A stretch of 64,000 nucleotides of DNA from an uncultured Collinsella sp. (GCA_900762325.1 CAAFGG010000052.1:124001-188000), one strand, 5' to 3'; counted from the stretch's first letter, positions 39,770-56,025 are shown. A program made the numbers and translations. The notes: generated by a model not told the origin, from the letters alone.

Positions 39770-40291
39770 ATGCCCCAGCAGTACAAAATCGACAAGGTTG
39801 CAGAGATCGAGTCCCGTATCGCCGAGAACGCCGGTCTGTTCGTCGTCAACTACAACGGTCTGACGGTTAAGCAGGCTCAGGAGCTGCGTCATCAGCTTCG
39901 CGAGTGCGGCGCCGAGATGAAGGTCTACAAGAACAACCTGGTCAAGATCGCTCTCAAGAACCAGGAGCAGCCCGAGCTCGACGAGATTCTCGCCGGCCCC
40001 GTCGCTTATGTGTTCTACGAGTCCGAGCCGGTCGAGGCCGCTAAGGCCCTTAAGGACTTCTCCGCTAAGTCCAAGGGCGTCCTTGAGATCAAGGGCGGTA
40101 TCTCCGACGGCAAGGCCGTTTCCGCTGATGATGTTAAGGCTATCGCCGAGCTGCCCACCAAGGATCAGCTTCTCGGCCAGATCGCCGGTCTCATCTCCGG
40201 TTTCGCTCGCGACATCGCTGTCTGCGTCAACGGCGTTTCCTCTGGTCTCGCTCGTTCGATCCAGCAGGTCTCCGAGCAGAAGGCAGCCTAG
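39770..40291 (+). CDS. rplJ: 50S ribosomal protein L10
   Basis: A 173-residue protein forming the base of the ribosomal stalk. The N-terminal rRNA-binding half (KVAEIESRIAENAGLFVVNY, LRECGAEMKVYKNNLVKIAL) and the C-terminal helix that carries L7/L12 dimers (GLISGFARDIAVCVNGVS) are typical. A strong GAGGAGG precedes the ATG. It is separated from its usual partners rplKA by 22 kb but keeps its own leader regulation. Confidence 0.96.
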   Translation: MPQQYKIDKVAEIESRIAENAGLFVVNYNGLTVKQAQELRHQLRECGAEMKVYKNNLVKIALKNQEQPELDEILAGPVAYVFYESEPVEAAKALKDFSAKSKGVLEIKGGISDGKAVSADDVKAIAELPTKDQLLGQIAGLISGFARDIAVCVNGVSSGLARSIQQVSEQKAA

Positions 40292-40393
40292 TCGCTGTTT
40301 TCACCCGCGGCGGCAACGCCGCACCCCTGGCGCATTCGCGCCGTGTTTTAACTGATCTCCGTGCATCCGCACGGAAACCGAAAGGACTTAGAA

Positions 40394-40771
40394 ATGGCTA
40401 AGCTTACCACCGATGAGATCATCGATGCTCTTAAGGAAATGACCCTTCTCGAGGCTTCCGAGCTCGTTAAGGCTATCGAGGACACCTTCGGCGTTTCCGC
40501 CGCTGCTCCTGCCGCTGTTGTCGCCGCTCCCGCTGCTGGCGCTGCTGAGGCCGAGGAGAAGACCGAGTTTGACGTCGTGCTCGAGGGCTTCGGCGACAAC
40601 AAGATCCAGGTCATCAAGGCCGTCCGTGAGCTCACCAACCTTGGCCTGAAGGAGGCCAAGGAGGTCGTCGAGGGCGCTCCCAAGGCTGTTCTCGAGGGTG
40701 CCAAGAAGGAGGACGCCGAGGCTGCCAAGGAGAAGCTCGAGGCTGCTGGCGCTGCTGTCACCCTCAAGTAA
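40394..40771 (+). CDS. rplL: 50S ribosomal protein L7/L12
   Basis: A 125-residue stalk protein. The N-terminal dimerisation domain (LTTDEIIDALKEMTLLEASE), an Ala-rich hinge (~37-55) and the C-terminal factor-binding domain (GDNKIQVIKAVRELTNLGLK, EAKEVVEGAPK) are in order. The ATG at 40394 follows GAAAGGA; 11 codons of open frame upstream are discarded. It is present in several copies per ribosome and recruits translational GTPases. Confidence 0.97.
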   Translation: MAKLTTDEIIDALKEMTLLEASELVKAIEDTFGVSAAAPAAVVAAPAAGAAEAEEKTEFDVVLEGFGDNKIQVIKAVRELTNLGLKEAKEVVEGAPKAVLEGAKKEDAEAAKEKLEAAGAAVTLK

Positions 40772-40798
40772 TCAGGCTTTCTCGCCAGATTTCTTTGC

Positions 40799-40838
40799 AG
40801 ACGGGGTTCGCATTGCGAGCCCCGTCTTTTTTGTTTTT
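40799..40838 (+). terminator. Strong terminator after rplJL
   Basis: 13-bp stem with one G-U pair (40799-40811/40815-40827), then TTTTTGTTTTT. Confidence 0.92.
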
Positions 40839-40961
40839 CGGTCCCTCGACATCGGTTGCTCAAACTGCCATGTTCTGTGATTTGCGTCGTATCGGCTGCC
40901 TTGCCGTTGGGCAATAAAATTGCACCATTCGAGCAATAATTTGCGTTGACCTGCTGAAGAA

Positions 40962-40989
40962 TTGTCTCTGCCTTGTATCGACATATAGT
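40962..40989 (+). promoter_or_regulatory. Candidate promoter of galU
   Basis: TTGTCT (40962-40967) and TATAGT (40984-40989) with a 16-bp spacer, ~95 bases before the galU ATG. Confidence 0.5.
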
Positions 40990-41085
40990 TCCAGCGGTAA
41001 GATGCTTGGGTATCGCAATTTGGTCTGCGGCTGTGTGCCGCACGCATGGGGCGCTTTTGCGCCTGCGAAAGGATCTTTGAATAAC

Positions 41086-41994
41086 ATGAAGGCAATCATC
41101 CCCGCCGCCGGTCTTGGCACGCGTTTTCTGCCTGGCACCAAGTGCACGCCCAAAGAGATGCTGCCGGTTCTCGACAAGCCGGTCATTCAGTATGTCGTTG
41201 AGGAGGCACTCGACCCCGAGGAGGTCGACGACGCCATCATCGTTACCTCGCCCGGCAAGCCCGAGCTGCTGAACTACTTCCAGCCCGATCGCTCGCTCGA
41301 GAACCTGCTGCGCGAGCGCGGCAAGAACGCCTATGCCGATGCCGTCGCCCACGCTGGCGGTATGCCGGTCGACTTCCGTTATCAGTACGAGCCCAAGGGC
41401 CTCGGCCATGCTATTCGCTCTGCTGCCGACGCCGTGGCAGGGGAGAACTTCTTGGTTCTTCTGGGCGACTACGTTGTGCCTAACCGCGACATCTGCGACA
41501 AGATGCTCGCCGTTTCCAAGGAGCACGGTGGCGCTTCGGTTATCGCCGTCGCTGCTTGCTCGCCCGAGGAAGTCAGCCGCTACGGCGTTATCGCCGGCGA
41601 GCGCGTCGGTTCGCTCGAGGGCGCCGAGGACGTTGCCGATGCCGAGCCGGGCGCTGTCTGGCGCATCGGCGGTCTGGTCGAGAAGCCCGCTCCCGAGGCT
41701 GCTCCGTCCAACCTGTACATCGTCGGCCGCTACCTGCTGAGCCCGCTGGTCATGGACCTGCTGGCAGATCAGCAGGCCGGCAAGGGCGGCGAGATCCAGC
41801 TCACCGACGCCATGGCCCGTTCGCTTGACCGTGAGGCCATGTATGCGGTCGTCATCGACCCGCTGTCGGGCTACGACACCGGCACTCCCTCTGGTTGGAT
41901 GGCCACCAACGCCCTCATGGCTGCAAGCGACCCCCGCTTTGCCAGCGCCTTCTGGGACGCCATCGACGAGCGCGGCGGATTGATGCGCAAGTAA
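41086..41994 (+). CDS. galU: UTP-glucose-1-phosphate uridylyltransferase
   Basis: A 302-residue enzyme making UDP-glucose from UTP and glucose 1-phosphate, a precursor of cell-envelope glycans. The nucleotidyltransferase signature AAGLGTRFLPGTKCTPKEML, the GLGHAI segment, LLGDY and the sugar-binding GLVEKP region are visible. The ATG at 41086 starts the conserved KAIIPAAG strand; AAAGGA lies ~13 bases upstream, a rather long spacing. It sits between rplL and rpoB, an unusual position, but each side has its own terminator, so this is a separate unit. Confidence 0.94.
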   Translation: MKAIIPAAGLGTRFLPGTKCTPKEMLPVLDKPVIQYVVEEALDPEEVDDAIIVTSPGKPELLNYFQPDRSLENLLRERGKNAYADAVAHAGGMPVDFRYQYEPKGLGHAIRSAADAVAGENFLVLLGDYVVPNRDICDKMLAVSKEHGGASVIAVAACSPEEVSRYGVIAGERVGSLEGAEDVADAEPGAVWRIGGLVEKPAPEAAPSNLYIVGRYLLSPLVMDLLADQQAGKGGEIQLTDAMARSLDREAMYAVVIDPLSGYDTGTPSGWMATNALMAASDPRFASAFWDAIDERGGLMRK

Positions 41995-42014
41995 GCCTTC
42001 GGGCATCGACATTT

Positions 42015-42048
42015 ACGGGCGCGGACTTCGGTTCGCGCCCGTTTTTTA
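42015..42048 (+). terminator. Terminator after galU
   Basis: 9-bp stem acgggcgcg/cgcgcccgt (42015-42023/42034-42042), then TTTTTT. Confidence 0.88.
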
Positions 42049-42090
42049 TAAGAGCTGCGATTGCCGGCTCTCTGTTCACAGAAAATATAT

Positions 42091-42102
42091 GAACAGGTGT
42101 TC
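42091..42102. promoter_or_regulatory. LexA-box-like site GAAC-N4-GTTC
   Basis: GAACAGGTGTTC fits the Gram-positive SOS box core. It lies 79 bp upstream of the rpoB promoter with no SOS gene adjacent, so chance occurrence is quite possible. Confidence 0.25.
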
Positions 42103-42180
42103 GATATACATGCATCTACCTGCGCATTTTCTGTCGAAAAACTTTGCTACTCCAAAAACTCAATCGCGTCAAGGCTTTTC

Positions 42181-42208
42181 TTGCCCAACGGTCGGTACCT
42201 GATAAACT
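42181..42208 (+). promoter_or_regulatory. Candidate rpoBC promoter
   Basis: TTGCCC (42181-42186) and TAAACT (42203-42208) with a 16-bp spacer, ~75 bases before the rpoB start. Confidence 0.55.
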
Positions 42209-42281
42209 ATTAGGTTGCGATAACTGGCGAAGCTATGCCTCGCCAACCCACCGAGCATTTCCGTGAAGGAGGAAAAACCTG

Positions 42282-45773
<3,492 letters not shown>

Positions 45774-45779
45774 TTGACT

Positions 45780-50258
<4,479 letters not shown>

Positions 50259-50285
50259 TTTCCTAGTACGTTAACCGCCCTTCCA

Positions 50286-50322
50286 AAGACCCGTTTCCCA
50301 ACAGGGAAGCGGGTCTTTTTTG
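50286..50322 (+). terminator. Terminator after rpoBC
   Basis: Stem aagacccg..tttccc/gggaag..cgggtctt (50286-50299/50304-50317), one mismatch, followed by TTTTTTG. Confidence 0.9.
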
Positions 50323-50328
50323 TTGAAG

Positions 50329-50370
50329 AAAACCTGCCAAAAAGGGACAGGTTTATTTTGGTAGGTTTTT
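50329..50370. repeat. REP-like palindrome family D, copy 5
   Basis: aaaacctgccaaaaa (50329-50343) pairs with tattttggtaggttttt (50354-50370) around GGGACAGG (50344-50351). Same arm type as copies 4 and 6, in opposite orientation to copy 4. Confidence 0.8.
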
Positions 50371-50459
50371 ACTGCTTGAATTTGAAACATTCCGTCCGGC
50401 CAGAGCGTATCTATGGTGAGGGCCTCATCGAGAACCATTAACGTCACCGGGAGGTGATT

Positions 50460-50978
50460 ATGGAAGAACAAGCTTTTAGACAGGCGGTCGAAGATCACCG
50501 GGATGTTGTGTTTCGAATCGCATTGACGTATCTGCGCGATCGTGCCGATGCCGATGATGTTGCCCAAGACGTCTTTCTTAAGTTGCTTAAAAGCGATGGA
50601 CACTTTGAAAGTTGGGAACATCTTCGCCGCTGGCTTATCCGGGTCACGATCAATGAATGCAAATCGCTCTTTCGAAAGCCGTGGAGGCGTGTGGAGGATA
50701 TTGAGAACCTGGCCGATTCGCTTTCGGCGGCGCAGGATGAGACCAAGGCGGTCCTGTCAGACGTTATGCGACTTCCGGAGCGATTCCGTGTTCCCATCGT
50801 GCTCTATTACTATCTGGGCTTTTCGACCTCAGAGATTGCCGAGTTGTTGCATGTACCAGCCGCGACCGTTCGAACGCGTTTAGCTCGCGGTCGATCGAAG
50901 CTCAAGTTCATCCTAGAGGAGGGCGACCGTGAAATCCAATCAAATCAAGCAGGCCTTCGAGTCCATCCAAGCCGATAG
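50460..50978 (+). CDS. ECF-type RNA polymerase sigma factor
   Basis: A 172-residue sigma-70-family regulator. Region 2 (FRIALTYLRDRADADDVAQD, then VFLKLL) and region 4 (LPERFRVPIVLYYYLGFSTS, then EIAELLHVPAATVRTRLARG) fit the extracytoplasmic function group, similar to SigV/SigW-like proteins. The ATG at 50460 lies a few bases after GGGAGG. The last 50 bases overlap the next gene in another frame, so sigma factor and partner are tightly coupled, as is common for sigma/anti-sigma pairs. Signals and target promoters are unknown. Confidence 0.9.
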   Translation: MEEQAFRQAVEDHRDVVFRIALTYLRDRADADDVAQDVFLKLLKSDGHFESWEHLRRWLIRVTINECKSLFRKPWRRVEDIENLADSLSAAQDETKAVLSDVMRLPERFRVPIVLYYYLGFSTSEIAELLHVPAATVRTRLARGRSKLKFILEEGDREIQSNQAGLRVHPSR

Positions 50979-52005
50979 CGATCTTGCAGATTGCGTCCTA
51001 AATACCGCTGCGGGTGAGCCGCTTCATCGAAAGGGCCACGCGAAGCCTCTCTATGTTGCCGTAATCGGATGTCTTGCCGGAGTACTGGCGACCGGAGGGG
51101 TCGCCTACGCCGTTGTCAATTCCGGCTATTTTGCCTCAGCCTGGGGAAACCACGGCAATGGGGATTCCATTACCTGGACCAACGGTGGCTCATCGGGGAC
51201 TAAATACACCTACACCAGAGAGTTTGGTGACGGCATCGCGCCCCAAAGCCTGGAGGGTGCAGTCCAGAAGGTTAATCTGTCCGTCGAGGGTAACGGCTAT
51301 ACGCTCGATATCCATGAGATGGCTATCGATCAAAACGGCTGCGGCGCCGTGACGTTTACGTTGTCCAATCCAAATGGAGTTAACTGCTACAAGCCGGCAG
51401 CAGAGATCGGCGAACTTGTTCTTTATGGTGAAGAAGAACAGGGCATCGGCACGCCCGACATGAAGTTCGGCGAGGAATGGGCTGACACACGCTGCACCAT
51501 TGATAAGGACACATCAAGCGATACTGTCATTAATGGCACGATGTACTTTGCTTCTATGGATCGCGAGCGAGGATTTCAACATGCGGTCACCTGGAATATC
51601 TCGTGGACCGAGGGCGAAGGCGAGGATGCGAAGCCGTTCGAGGCATCGACGCCCGAGTTTAGCGTTGGAGCGTACGTCGATACAAAGGAACTCCGCTCCG
51701 GTGACTCGCCTCTTGAGATTAGCCCGTTTTCCATCCAGACGCACATCGATGATTTGGGCTATGATGCAGTTGATAATAAGCTGACCGTCAGCTACAAGGA
51801 TGGATCAGAGCAGATTATCGAAGATGACGACGCAGGGGTGTTCAACTTATATTTTTCTTATGCGCGCAATAGCGGAGAGAACATCTGGGTGCCAACGAAG
51901 TTGATTGATGTCGACCAAGTGGTCTCAGTAACGCTTGAGGGCACACGCTGCACTTCAACAGGAGAGACCGAAACAGAAGTACCCTTTACCATCGTTTATT
52001 CGTAA
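50929..52005 (+). CDS. Membrane-anchored anti-sigma factor candidate
   Basis: A 358-residue protein: a short cytoplasmic N-terminus (~1-38) that could bind the sigma factor, one membrane helix (~41-62, YVAVIGCLAGVLATGGVAYA) and a large extracellular domain rich in beta-strand pattern resembling DUF4179-type sensor regions. The GTG at 50929 lies 7 bases after AGGAGG inside the sigma gene. It probably holds the ECF sigma factor at the membrane until an envelope signal arrives. The zinc HxxxCxxC motif of ZAS anti-sigmas is absent. A terminator follows. Confidence 0.75.
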   Translation: MKSNQIKQAFESIQADSDLADCVLNTAAGEPLHRKGHAKPLYVAVIGCLAGVLATGGVAYAVVNSGYFASAWGNHGNGDSITWTNGGSSGTKYTYTREFGDGIAPQSLEGAVQKVNLSVEGNGYTLDIHEMAIDQNGCGAVTFTLSNPNGVNCYKPAAEIGELVLYGEEEQGIGTPDMKFGEEWADTRCTIDKDTSSDTVINGTMYFASMDRERGFQHAVTWNISWTEGEGEDAKPFEASTPEFSVGAYVDTKELRSGDSPLEISPFSIQTHIDDLGYDAVDNKLTVSYKDGSEQIIEDDDAGVFNLYFSYARNSGENIWVPTKLIDVDQVVSVTLEGTRCTSTGETETEVPFTIVYS

Positions 52006-52011
52006 AGTCTG

Positions 52012-52044
52012 GGCCGCTTCCCAAGAGGGGAAGCGGCCTTTTTA
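52012..52044 (+). terminator. Terminator after the sigma/anti-sigma pair
   Basis: 11-bp stem ggccgcttccc/gggaagcggcc (52012-52022/52028-52038), followed by TTTTTA. Confidence 0.9.
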
Positions 52045-52143
52045 GCGTTATATGGACGAGTGGATTGGACGTTATTCGTCTGATTCTCGGAAGAACGTGG
52101 CAAATGGATGCGGATCACCGTGAAGAGTGGCGTTTTCCCAGAT

Positions 52144-52183
52144 AAAACCGACCAAAATAAACCTGTCCCTTTTTTGGCAGGTA
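52144..52183. repeat. REP-like palindrome family D, copy 6
   Basis: aaaaccgaccaaaa (52144-52157) pairs imperfectly with ttttttggcaggta (52170-52183) around AACCTGTCCC. Closest to copy 4. Confidence 0.75.
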
Positions 52184-52204
52184 GCGTTGCCCTAACGAGC
52201 ACGT

Positions 52205-52345
52205 CGGATTCCCGGACCGGGCGGCACAGGGGTTAAGTTTGTCGCGAGTTCCGCACGAGCCGGAGGCCACTTAATGTGGCCTCCGTGCGAGCCAGGACTG
52301 TAGAGCAGCAAACTTAACCCCTGTGCCGCCCGGTCCGGGAATCCG
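52205..52345. repeat. Giant palindrome family B, copy 2
   Basis: A perfect 37-bp outer stem (52205-52241/52309-52345). Inside, the flanks TTCCGCACGAGCC (52249-52261) and GTGCGAGCCAGGACTG (52285-52300) are shared with copy 1, and the apical hairpin is ggaggccac-ttaat-gtggcctcc (52262-52284). The outer stem sequence is unrelated to copy 1. Confidence 0.87.
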
Positions 52346-52428
52346 CCCAAGCGCACAGGAGGGGATTCCTTTTGTGTAGGCTTTGCGGAAATGTGGCTAT
52401 TTTAGGATACGCCCGGCGGCGTGGTCTG

Positions 52429-52457
52429 TTGACGGCACAGCTAACGCCACGTATCCT
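52429..52457 (+). promoter_or_regulatory. Promoter of the rpsL-rpsG-fusA operon
   Basis: TTGACG (52429-52434) and TATCCT (52452-52457), 17-bp spacer. The -10 box lies in an inverted repeat aggatacg/cgtatcct (52404-52411/52450-52457). Confidence 0.7.
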
Positions 52458-52550
52458 ATCGAACTGCGTGTTTCGTAGGGGGATGCTGACCCCTCGATTC
52501 AAGCCGTTGCACTTTACAGAAAGCTGGAATCATTCGAGAAGGAGTACGCT

Positions 52551-52928
52551 TTGCCTACTATTAACCAGCTGGTTCGCCAGGGCCGTCGTTCCGTGCCCAA
52601 GAAGTCCAAGAACGCTGCTCTGCAGCACAACTCCCAGAAGCGCGGCGTGTGCACCCGCGTCTTCACCACGAGCCCCAAGAAGCCGAACTCGGCTCTTCGT
52701 AAGGTTGCCCGTGTTCGCCTTGTCAACGGCATCGAAGTTACTGCTTACATCCCGGGTGAGGGCCACAACCTGCAGGAGCACTCCATCGTGCTCGTCCGCG
52801 GCGGTCGTGTCCGTGACCTCCCTGGTGTCCGTTATCACGTCATCCGTGGCGCCTACGACGCTGCTCCGGTCCAGAACCGTATGCAGGCCCGTTCCAAGTA
52901 CGGTGCTAAGCGCCCCAAGGCTAAATAA
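52551..52928 (+). CDS. rpsL: 30S ribosomal protein S12
   Basis: A 125-residue decoding-centre protein. TTG is the start (7 bases after GAAGGAG), giving MPTINQLVRQGRR. The TTSPKKPNSALRK loop, with the Lys at the usual streptomycin position, and HNLQEHSIVLVRGGRVRDLP are present. The end of the protein (GAYDAAPVQNRMQARSKYG) varies slightly from the common GALDTAGV pattern. First gene of the str operon. Confidence 0.96.
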   Translation: MPTINQLVRQGRRSVPKKSKNAALQHNSQKRGVCTRVFTTSPKKPNSALRKVARVRLVNGIEVTAYIPGEGHNLQEHSIVLVRGGRVRDLPGVRYHVIRGAYDAAPVQNRMQARSKYGAKRPKAK

Positions 52929-53001
52929 GCCAGATAACGTTTTGATACTTTCGCCGTGTGCCGCCTAAGCGCCGCACGGTAGACACTTAAGGAGATTTCA
53001 C

Positions 53002-53475
53002 ATGCCGCGTCGTGCAGCAGCTAATCGTCGTGAGGTTCAGCCTGACGCCGTTTACAACAACCGCCTGGTGACTCAGCTCATCAACAAGGTCCTTCTTGAC
53101 GGCAAGAAGGCCACCGCTGAGCGCATCGTTTACACCGCTTTCGAGATCGTTGCCGAGAAGTCCGAGGGTGGCGACGCTCTCGCTACCTTCAAGAAGGCTA
53201 TGGACAACGTCAAGCCCACGCTCGAGGTTAAGCCCAAGCGTGTCGGTGGCGCTACCTATCAGGTCCCGATGGAGGTCAACTCCCGTCGTTCCACCGCTCT
53301 GGGTATCCGCTGGATCGTCAACTTCTCCCGCGCTCGCAAGGAGAAGACCATGGCCGAGCGTCTCGCCAACGAGATCCTCGACGCTTCCAACGGCCTGGGC
53401 GCTTCCGTCAAGAAGCGTGAGGACGTCTTCAAGATGGCCGAGGCCAACCGCGCGTTCTCTCACTATCGTTGGTAA
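53002..53475 (+). CDS. rpsG: 30S ribosomal protein S7
   Basis: A 157-residue primary rRNA-binding protein that nucleates the 30S head. MPRRAAANRREVQPDAVYNN opens the typical fold; LLDGKKATAERIVYTA and the conserved end (EANRAFSHYRW) are present. A GGAG site precedes the ATG. fusA starts 20 bases later. In E. coli S7 represses this operon; no clear S7 site was identified here. Confidence 0.96.
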   Translation: MPRRAAANRREVQPDAVYNNRLVTQLINKVLLDGKKATAERIVYTAFEIVAEKSEGGDALATFKKAMDNVKPTLEVKPKRVGGATYQVPMEVNSRRSTALGIRWIVNFSRARKEKTMAERLANEILDASNGLGASVKKREDVFKMAEANRAFSHYRW

Positions 53476-53494
53476 GTTAAGGTAAGGAACTAAC

Positions 53495-55594
53495 ATGGCT
53501 AAGCCTAAGTACAAGCTTTCCGATACCCGTAACATCGGCATCATGGCCCACATCGATGCCGGTAAGACCACCACGACCGAGCGTATTCTTTACTACACCG
53601 GTAAGACCCACAAGATCGGTGAGGTCCATGAGGGCGCTGCCACCATGGACTGGATGGTTCAGGAGCAGGAGCGCGGCGTAACCATTACCTCCGCCGCTAC
53701 CACGTGCTTCTGGAACAAGGACGGTAAGGACTACCGCATCCAGATCATCGACACCCCGGGCCACGTTGACTTCACCGCCGAGGTCGAGCGCTGCCTGCGC
53801 GTCCTCGATGGCGCTGTCGCCGTCTTCGACGCCGTTGCCGGCGTTCAGCCCCAGTCTGAGACCGTTTGGCGTCAGGCTTCTACCTTCAACGTCCCCCGCA
53901 TCGCCTTCATCAACAAGTATGACCGCGTGGGCGCTGACTTCTTCAACGCTATCGAGACCATGAAGGATCGTCTCGATGCTAACGCCGTGGCCGCTCAGGT
54001 CCCGATGGGCGCCGAGGACAACTTCTGGGGCGTCATCGACCTGGTCACCATGACTGCATGGGACTTCAAGGCCGACGAGAAGGGTATGACCTACCCCGAG
54101 CCGATGGACGAGATCCCGGCTGAGTTTGCCGACATCGCTGCCACCAAGCGCGAGGAGCTGCTCGACGCTGCTGCCAGCTTTGACGACGAGCTCATGGAGA
54201 AGATCCTCATGGAGGAGGACTTCACCGTCGAGGAGCTCAAGGCTGCTCTGCGCAAGGGCGTTCTGGCCAACGAGCTCAACCTCGTCTTCGTGGGTTCCGC
54301 CTACAAGAACAAGGGCGTCCAGGAGCTGCTCGACGCTGTCGTCGACTACCTGCCCAGCCCGCTCGACGTCGAGGCCGTCACCGGTACCGATCCGGACACC
54401 GGCGAGGAGATCCAGCGTCATCCTTCCTTCGACGAGCCCTTCTCCGGCCTGGTCTTCAAGATCATGACCGACCCGTTCGTCGGTAAGCTCACCTATGTCC
54501 GCGTTTACTCCGGCCGTGCCGAGTCCGGCTCCTACGTGGTCAACGCTTCCAACGGTCAGCGCGAGCGCCTCGGCCGCATCCTCGAGATGAACGCTGCCGA
54601 GCGTATCGACCGTGACGACGCTGCCGCCGGCGACATCGTCGCTTGCGTCGGCTTCAAGAACTCCACCACCGGTGACACCCTGTGCGCCGAGGGCAAGGAG
54701 ATCGTCCTCGAGAAGATCGAGTTCGCTAAGCCCGTTATCGACGTTGCCATCGAGCCCAAGACTAAGGCCGAGCAGGACAAGATGTCCCTGGCTCTGACCA
54801 AGCTCGCCGAGGAGGACCCGACCTTCCAGGTGTCCACCAACCACGAGACCGGCCAGACCATCATCGCCGGTATGGGCGAGCTGCACCTCGAGATCATCGT
54901 CGACCGTCTGCTCCGTGAGTTCAAGGTTGACGCTAACGTCGGTAAGCCCCAGGTTGCCTACCGCGAGACCGCTGGTCACGACGTCGAGAAGGCTGAGGGC
55001 AAGTTCGTCCGTCAGTCCGGCGGTCGCGGTCAGTACGGCCACGCCGTCATCAAGCTCGAGAAGATGGAGGAGGGCTTCGGCTACGAGTTCGTCAACGCTA
55101 TCGTCGGCGGCGTCGTGCCCAAGGAGTACATCCCGTCCATCGACAAGGGCATCCAGGAGGCCCTGAACACCGGTGTTATCGCCGGCTTCCCGGTCCTCGA
55201 CGTTAAGGTCACCCTGTTCGACGGTTCTTACCACGAGGTCGACTCCTCCGAGGCCGCCTTCAAGATCGCCGGTTCCATGGCTATCAAGGACGCCCTCAAG
55301 AAGTCCGATCCGCAGCTGCTCGAGCCGATCATGGCTGTCGAGGTTGAGACCCCCGAGCAGTACATGGGCGACGTTATGGGCAACCTCTCCGGTCGCCGCG
55401 GCAAGATCGAGGGCATGGAGGATCGCAAGAACAGCAAGCTCATCCGTGCCAAGGTGCCGCTGGGCGAGATGTTCGGTTACGCTACCGACCTTCGCTCCCA
55501 GACCCAGGGCCGTGCATCCTACACGATGCAGTTCGACTCTTATGAGCCCGCGCCCAAGTCCATCGTGGACGAGGTCATGAGCAAGAACGCCTAA
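53495..55594 (+). CDS. fusA: Elongation factor G
   Basis: A 699-residue translocase GTPase. G motifs: AHIDAGKTTTTER (P loop, ~17-29), DTPGHVDF (G3), NKYD (G4, with Tyr instead of the common Met) and a short G domain insert; domains II-V follow, ending in the C-terminal domain with LRSQTQGRASYTMQFD. It moves tRNAs and mRNA on the ribosome. A GGAAC-like weak site precedes the ATG. No tuf follows; tuf lies at 13.7 kb. Confidence 0.97.
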   Translation: MAKPKYKLSDTRNIGIMAHIDAGKTTTTERILYYTGKTHKIGEVHEGAATMDWMVQEQERGVTITSAATTCFWNKDGKDYRIQIIDTPGHVDFTAEVERCLRVLDGAVAVFDAVAGVQPQSETVWRQASTFNVPRIAFINKYDRVGADFFNAIETMKDRLDANAVAAQVPMGAEDNFWGVIDLVTMTAWDFKADEKGMTYPEPMDEIPAEFADIAATKREELLDAAASFDDELMEKILMEEDFTVEELKAALRKGVLANELNLVFVGSAYKNKGVQELLDAVVDYLPSPLDVEAVTGTDPDTGEEIQRHPSFDEPFSGLVFKIMTDPFVGKLTYVRVYSGRAESGSYVVNASNGQRERLGRILEMNAAERIDRDDAAAGDIVACVGFKNSTTGDTLCAEGKEIVLEKIEFAKPVIDVAIEPKTKAEQDKMSLALTKLAEEDPTFQVSTNHETGQTIIAGMGELHLEIIVDRLLREFKVDANVGKPQVAYRETAGHDVEKAEGKFVRQSGGRGQYGHAVIKLEKMEEGFGYEFVNAIVGGVVPKEYIPSIDKGIQEALNTGVIAGFPVLDVKVTLFDGSYHEVDSSEAAFKIAGSMAIKDALKKSDPQLLEPIMAVEVETPEQYMGDVMGNLSGRRGKIEGMEDRKNSKLIRAKVPLGEMFGYATDLRSQTQGRASYTMQFDSYEPAPKSIVDEVMSKNA

Positions 55595-55654
55595 GTTCGA
55601 GCTCCCTGTTACGTAATCCGCGAGAACATCTCTCGCACTCTTTGGAGGTTTAAG

Positions 55655-55963
55655 TTGGCTACCCAGAAGATCCGCATTCGCCTCAAGGGCTATGATCACG
55701 AGGTCGTCGATCAGTCCGCGAAGCTCATCGTCGAGACCGCTCAGAAGACCGGCGCTCGCGTTTCCGGTCCTGTCCCCCTGCCCACCGAGCGCAACCTGTA
55801 CACGGTTATCCGCTCGCCGCACGTGAACAAGGACTCCCGTGAGCAGTTCGAGATGCGCACCCACAAGCGCCTCATCGACATCCTCGACCCCACCTCGGGC
55901 ACCGTTGATTCGCTCATGCGTCTCGACCTCCCCGCTGGCGTCGACATCGACATCAAGCTCTAA
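55655..55963 (+). CDS. rpsJ: 30S ribosomal protein S10
   Basis: A 102-residue protein of the 30S head that also binds NusB/NusG in antitermination. MATQKIRIRLKGYDHEVVDQ, the VSGPVPLPTE loop and RSPHVNKDSREQFEMRTHKR are typical. TTG start, with TTTGGAGG upstream. It normally heads the large S10-spc operon, but here it ends the str operon: a strong terminator follows and rplC is absent. Confidence 0.96.
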   Translation: MATQKIRIRLKGYDHEVVDQSAKLIVETAQKTGARVSGPVPLPTERNLYTVIRSPHVNKDSREQFEMRTHKRLIDILDPTSGTVDSLMRLDLPAGVDIDIKL

Positions 55964-55984
55964 GCGATATCGCTCATAGCTTAT

Positions 55985-56025
55985 AGAGCCCCGCTGCCAT
56001 CTTGGTAGCGGGGCTCTTTTGTTTT
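55985..56025 (+). terminator. Strong terminator after rpsJ
   Basis: 15-bp stem with one G-U (55985-55999/56003-56017), 3-nt loop, then TTTTGTTTTG. It also separates rpsJ from the convergent birA. Confidence 0.93.

Larger units (their letters stand above)
40772..41085. other. Intergenic region rplL-galU (314 nt)
   Basis: Contains the rplL terminator and a candidate galU promoter at 40962-40989; a GC-rich hairpin-prone stretch (GCGCTTTTGCGCC) lies near 41051. Nothing else is recognised. Confidence 0.7.
52006..52550. other. 545-nt gene-free region upstream of rpsL
   Basis: Holds a terminator, a REP-like palindrome, the second giant palindrome (52205-52345), and the rpsL promoter and leader. 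Nothing coding is supported. Confidence 0.8.

Noticed and set aside
39423..39863. Open frames through the giant palindrome and L10 leader
   Set aside because: They cross the palindrome arm, promoter, leader and terminator before entering rplJ in another frame.
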